DNA of 7,541 nt from Desulfobacterales bacterium (GTDB lineage Bacteria; Desulfobacterota; Desulfobacteria; Desulfobacterales; C00003060): NCBI GenBank assembly GCA_030616425.1, contig JAUWXJ010000116.1, forward strand, positions 1-7,541, read 5' to 3'. The notes under the pieces were generated by a model. The model had not been told where the DNA came from. It was given only the letters and a program-made list of their open reading frames with translations, and searched no databases. The translations under genes were made by a program, and so were the position numbers. Shown here one piece after another: positions 5,927 to 7,541 of this stretch (within the stretch, counting starts at the first letter, position 1; every line of letters begins with the position of its first letter).

Positions 5927-5976
5927 GGCCCCTGTTGCTTGCCGGTTCGACTTTCGGCTGTGTAGGCCAGGGGCTT
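5925..5976 (+). terminator. Hairpin after the sugar operon, possible terminator or structured element
   Basis: AAGGCCCCTG (5925-5934) pairs with CAGGGGCTT (5968-5976), giving 9 bp with one bulged G. Inside it GCCGG (5941-5945) pairs with TCGGC (5954-5958) around an 8-nt loop TTCGACTT. The fold begins at the stop of the truncated frame. No T-run follows, so factor-independent termination is doubtful. The GGTTCGAC run looks like a tRNA T-arm, but the rest of a tRNA is absent. Confidence 0.4.
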
Positions 5977-6077
5977 CCATAAAATTGGAGTCTTGGAAGA
6001 GGCCATCCAGGACCTTCTAAAAAAGCACGAAAAGAAACTCAAAAAACATCCCCCCTACCCTCTTCCCATCCAAAACT

Positions 6078-6097
6078 ACTGAATTTTCTCAGTATTT
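6078..6097 (+). terminator. Weak hairpin with T-rich tail
   Basis: ACTGA (6078-6082) and TCAGT (6089-6093) form a 5-bp stem with a 6-nt loop, followed by ATTTT. It begins at the stop of the lysine-rich open fragment. It has the layout of an intrinsic terminator, but the stem is short and AT-rich. Confidence 0.3.
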
Positions 6098-6195
6098 TCA
6101 CAGTAAAAAATAGTATCGACTATGTGAGCTTTCTGTGATACAGGAAAAACTCCTTAACCTTAAGCCAACAGGAGTGCCATGAACTGAACCCGAGA

Positions 6196-6225
6196 CCCCG
6201 TTTCTCAAAAGAGAGGTGGGGTTTT
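6196..6225 (+). terminator. 11-bp hairpin followed by TTTT (left part of composite repeat B)
   Basis: CCCCGTTTCTC (6196-6206) pairs fully with GAGAGGTGGGG (6211-6221), counting three G-T wobbles, around an AAAA loop, and is followed by TTTT (6222-6225). This is the best intrinsic-terminator shape in the window on the + strand. It also takes the place that hairpin 2 takes in copy A of the repeat, so its origin is probably the repeat rather than a neighbouring gene. Confidence 0.5.
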
Positions 6226-6274
6226 GATATGATTTTCATATCGTAACATTTCCAAAACTTATGATAATGGCAAG
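6196..6274. repeat. Composite repeat element, copy B
   Basis: After the CCCC/GGGG hairpin comes GATATG (6226-6231), loop ATTTT, CATATC (6237-6242), then the 37-bp conserved segment at 6238-6274, identical to 3136-3172 except for one A/T difference. Compared with copy A, the innermost pair of the AT hairpin is G-C instead of C-G, so both bases changed together and pairing was kept. The two copies are direct repeats about 3.1 kb apart and enclose the lysine-rich gene and the sugar cassette. Confidence 0.75.
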
Positions 6275-6312
6275 CATACATAATCTGGTCTCGAACTATG
6301 GCAGTTGTGATG

Positions 6313-6341
6313 TTGTCAGGTTATCTTCAACGGTGTATTAG
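6313..6341 (+). promoter_or_regulatory. Candidate promoter for the membrane-anchored protein gene
   Basis: TTGTCA (6313-6318, 5 of 6 to the -35 consensus) and TATTAG (6336-6341, 4 of 6 to the -10) are 17 nt apart. Transcription would begin near 6348, about 90 nt before the ATG at 6438. The -10 is weak, so this is tentative. Confidence 0.35.
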
Positions 6342-6437
6342 TCCATATTTCAGCCGACACTTGTCTTATGGAGGCGTCAAGGATACAAACCTTCAAGAGA
6401 GCGGTTTCTGTTATAGCCGACATACTGTTTTATCGAA

Positions 6438-7343
6438 ATGGGAATGGTAGGCAATCTAATATCCAGAATCATCTTCGCAGTAATAGCCTTTCTAGTAGCT
6501 TTTGGGGCTACGACTTATTTGACTGAGGCCTACAATTTATGGAAAGAAAGGCAATTTGTTAAGAGCGACGAGTTCAGAAAACTTGTGCCGAACATTGACG
6601 TAAGAATAACCCCTTTTCCTGACACAATTCCACTGTCTAACGGAACATCGGCTTTTGCAACGACAAAATACAAATACCCTTTGAAAGACTCTGTTCTCTC
6701 TATTTGTAATACGAACAATCATTCTGTTGTACCAAGGGACACCCTTGTTACCTTCTTCTTCCCTAAAACAATAAGAGAGATTCACAATCATCCTTCCGTT
6801 AGTGGTGACGCTGGCCCCCATGTAATGATGTTTCGTATGTTCAGAGAGAAAGCCCCTGGTGTATTTGAAACAATTGAACAACGCCCACAAGACACCTCGC
6901 TGACGGACAATTTCAGTTTTTCTGTTCAGAAATTTGATCCAAATAGCGGTTCCTACAATTCAAATGTGGCGCAGTTTTCTTGCGAAAGATGGCCAAAGAA
7001 CGGCGTTTTTGGCGCAAGAGTCATAGTCGATATGACTAATAAAGTTAGAACCATTTTGGGTTCCGATCAACGTGATAAATACTTTGGTTCGTTTTCGTAC
7101 GACATAAGGGGCAAGTCATACGAGGGTAAGATCGAAGGGGCTATTCCTAGTAATGTTGCTGAGTTTGATAAAGCCGTAAATCAAGAAAGAGAAAGAGCGT
7201 TAACTTTTGTGAGCGAGAATATTTTACTTATATCTCAATATGTAAAGAATCAATTTAAGGATATGGGCAGGGGGTCAGTTATTGTCAAGTTGGAGGATTT
7301 TGAAAAGCACGTTGACAAGGCCCATAAGATTCATGTTGGATAG
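6438..7343 (+). CDS. Membrane-anchored protein of unknown function
   Basis: A 301-residue protein that I do not recognise. Residues about 7-30 form one hydrophobic segment (IIFAVIAFLVAFGATTYL) near the N-terminus, without a clear cleavage site, so it is likely a single-pass anchor with the rest on one side of the membrane; flanking charges do not settle which. Residues about 45-230 look rich in beta strands, with few cysteines (one in LSICNT, one in FSCERW) and a His-containing loop, EIHNHPSVSGDAGPH. The last 70 residues are charged and likely helical. Two starts are possible, ATG at 6438 and 6444; neither has a good ribosome binding site, and I keep the longer. The frame is long, with coding-like composition and no frameshift, so a real gene is likely. 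Codons are AT-rich with many AGA. It stands alone between non-coding stretches. Confidence 0.75.
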   Translation: MGMVGNLISRIIFAVIAFLVAFGATTYLTEAYNLWKERQFVKSDEFRKLVPNIDVRITPFPDTIPLSNGTSAFATTKYKYPLKDSVLSICNTNNHSVVPRDTLVTFFFPKTIREIHNHPSVSGDAGPHVMMFRMFREKAPGVFETIEQRPQDTSLTDNFSFSVQKFDPNSGSYNSNVAQFSCERWPKNGVFGARVIVDMTNKVRTILGSDQRDKYFGSFSYDIRGKSYEGKIEGAIPSNVAEFDKAVNQERERALTFVSENILLISQYVKNQFKDMGRGSVIVKLEDFEKHVDKAHKIHVG

Positions 7344-7379
7344 GGGAGGCTTTAGCTTGCCAGTCTTGTTCGTCCCCTA
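7341..7379 (+). terminator. Inverted repeat at the end of the membrane-protein gene
   Basis: TAGGGGA (7341-7347, overlapping the stop codon) is complementary to TCCCCTA (7373-7379), with a 25-nt loop that can form a small GGC/GCC stem. No T-run follows. It may mark the transcript end, but the long loop makes this uncertain. Confidence 0.3.
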
Positions 7380-7447
7380 AGGTGTTAAGCGTAGAAAAAC
7401 AGCATATACAGAGGGAGCATTTATCCAAGAAAGTAATGGTGAAAAGA

Positions 7448-7470
7448 GTACCCGTTTGGGTGCTTTGATT
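7448..7470 (+). terminator. Small hairpin with T-rich tail upstream of the last gene
   Basis: GTACCC (7448-7453) and GGGTGC (7458-7463) pair over 6 bp with one wobble around GTTT, followed by TTTGATT. It could be a weak terminator for the preceding gene, or a leader hairpin for the next one, whose start lies 20 bp beyond. Confidence 0.3.
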
Positions 7471-7482
7471 TGGTGAACAACT

Positions 7483-7541
7483 ATGAAAATGAACGTACGA
7501 GAGTTGGCAAAAAGGCGTCTTCCATATCCTGTAAAACAGGG
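7483..7541 (+). CDS. Start of an unidentified gene, cut by the window end (partial)
   Basis: ATG at 7483 opens a frame to the window edge: MKMNVRELAKRRLPYPVKQ, 19 complete codons. GGTGA at 7472-7476 is a reasonable ribosome binding site 6 nt ahead; ATG at 7489 is an alternative. The basic start with RRLPYPVKQ reminds me of the N-termini of CapK/phenylacetate-CoA ligase-like proteins found in polysaccharide loci, but this is an impression from memory on 19 residues and not an identification. Confidence 0.45.
   Translation, partial: MKMNVRELAKRRLPYPVKQ

Larger units (their letters stand above)
5927..6437. other. Long non-coding or decayed region with repeats
   Basis: About 510 bp without a convincing intact gene. 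A short open frame at roughly 5965-6081 reads LEEAIQDLLKKHEKK then LKKHPPYPLPIQNY before a TGA; it looks like the C-terminal end of a broken gene, with no start or ribosome binding site I trust. Near 6170-6187 AGGAG precedes ATG-AAC-TGA, a start followed almost at once by a stop. Composite repeat copy B occupies 6196-6274, and a candidate promoter for the next gene is at 6313-6341. The impression is of a remodelled junction, but the decay claim rests only on fragments. Confidence 0.5.

Noticed and set aside
5941..5958. Possible tRNA T-arm (GGTTCGAC)
   Set aside because: The loop is 8 nt rather than 7, and no acceptor, D-arm or anticodon arm can be placed around it on either strand.
5785..6042. 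85-aa minus-strand frame over the end of the glycosyltransferase and the decayed region
   Set aside because: It overlaps the well-supported GT4 gene, has no ribosome binding site, and shows a chance-like composition.
3136..6274. CRISPR-like array formed by the 37-bp repeats
   Set aside because: There are only two copies, 3.1 kb apart, with genes between them and no regular spacers or cas genes.
6298..6450. A 50-codon + strand frame beginning with ATG at 6298
   Set aside because: It has no ribosome binding site, overlaps both the candidate promoter and the start of the next gene, and its composition does not look protein-like.

Overview
The window reads as bacterial chromosome, most likely from a Desulfobacterota (deltaproteobacterial) lineage. 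The main reason is the left-hand gene order proA - nadD - rsfS followed by a long gene that I recognise, from memory only, as the uncharacterised DUF6178 family, which I associate with that phylum. No organism name can be read from the sequence itself.

Left block (1-2906, + strand) is a tight housekeeping operon: the last 68 codons of gamma-glutamyl phosphate reductase (proline synthesis), nicotinate-nucleotide adenylyltransferase (NAD synthesis), the ribosomal silencing factor RsfS, and the 558-residue DUF6178-like protein. Gaps are 9 bp, a 4-bp ATGA overlap, and 18 bp. NadD arginine codons are mostly CGN.

The middle (2907-3742) has no gene on the + strand but is full of structure: two GC-rich GGAA-loop hairpins of REP type, a 37-bp sequence that recurs 3.1 kb further on, a small lysine-rich gene on the minus strand (34 aa, KKKTT repeats, strong ribosome binding site, candidate promoter), and a well-formed sigma70-type promoter with an overlapping LacI-family-like palindrome that drives the next operon.

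The sugar cassette (3743-5926, + strand) holds a GH130 family beta-mannoside phosphorylase, a GT4 family glycosyltransferase and the start of a third gene that stops after 32 codons. Its arginine codons are almost all AGG/AGA (21 of 24 and 21 of 22), unlike nadD (2 of 16), so it probably has a different origin. A phosphorylase next to a glycosyltransferase suggests making and recycling of a mannose-containing oligosaccharide or glycoside.

The right part (5927-7541) begins with about 500 bp of non-coding or decayed sequence, including the second copy of the 37-bp element with its own hairpins. It then has an unrecognised membrane-anchored protein (6438-7343), a short gap with hairpins, and the first 19 codons of another gene running off the end.

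The most interesting observation is that the codon-skewed sugar cassette lies between two near-identical composite repeats (about 79 bp each: GC hairpin, AT hairpin with one compensatory base-pair change, then a conserved 3' segment). This looks like a dispersed structured repeat family and may mark the limits of an inserted or rearranged segment.
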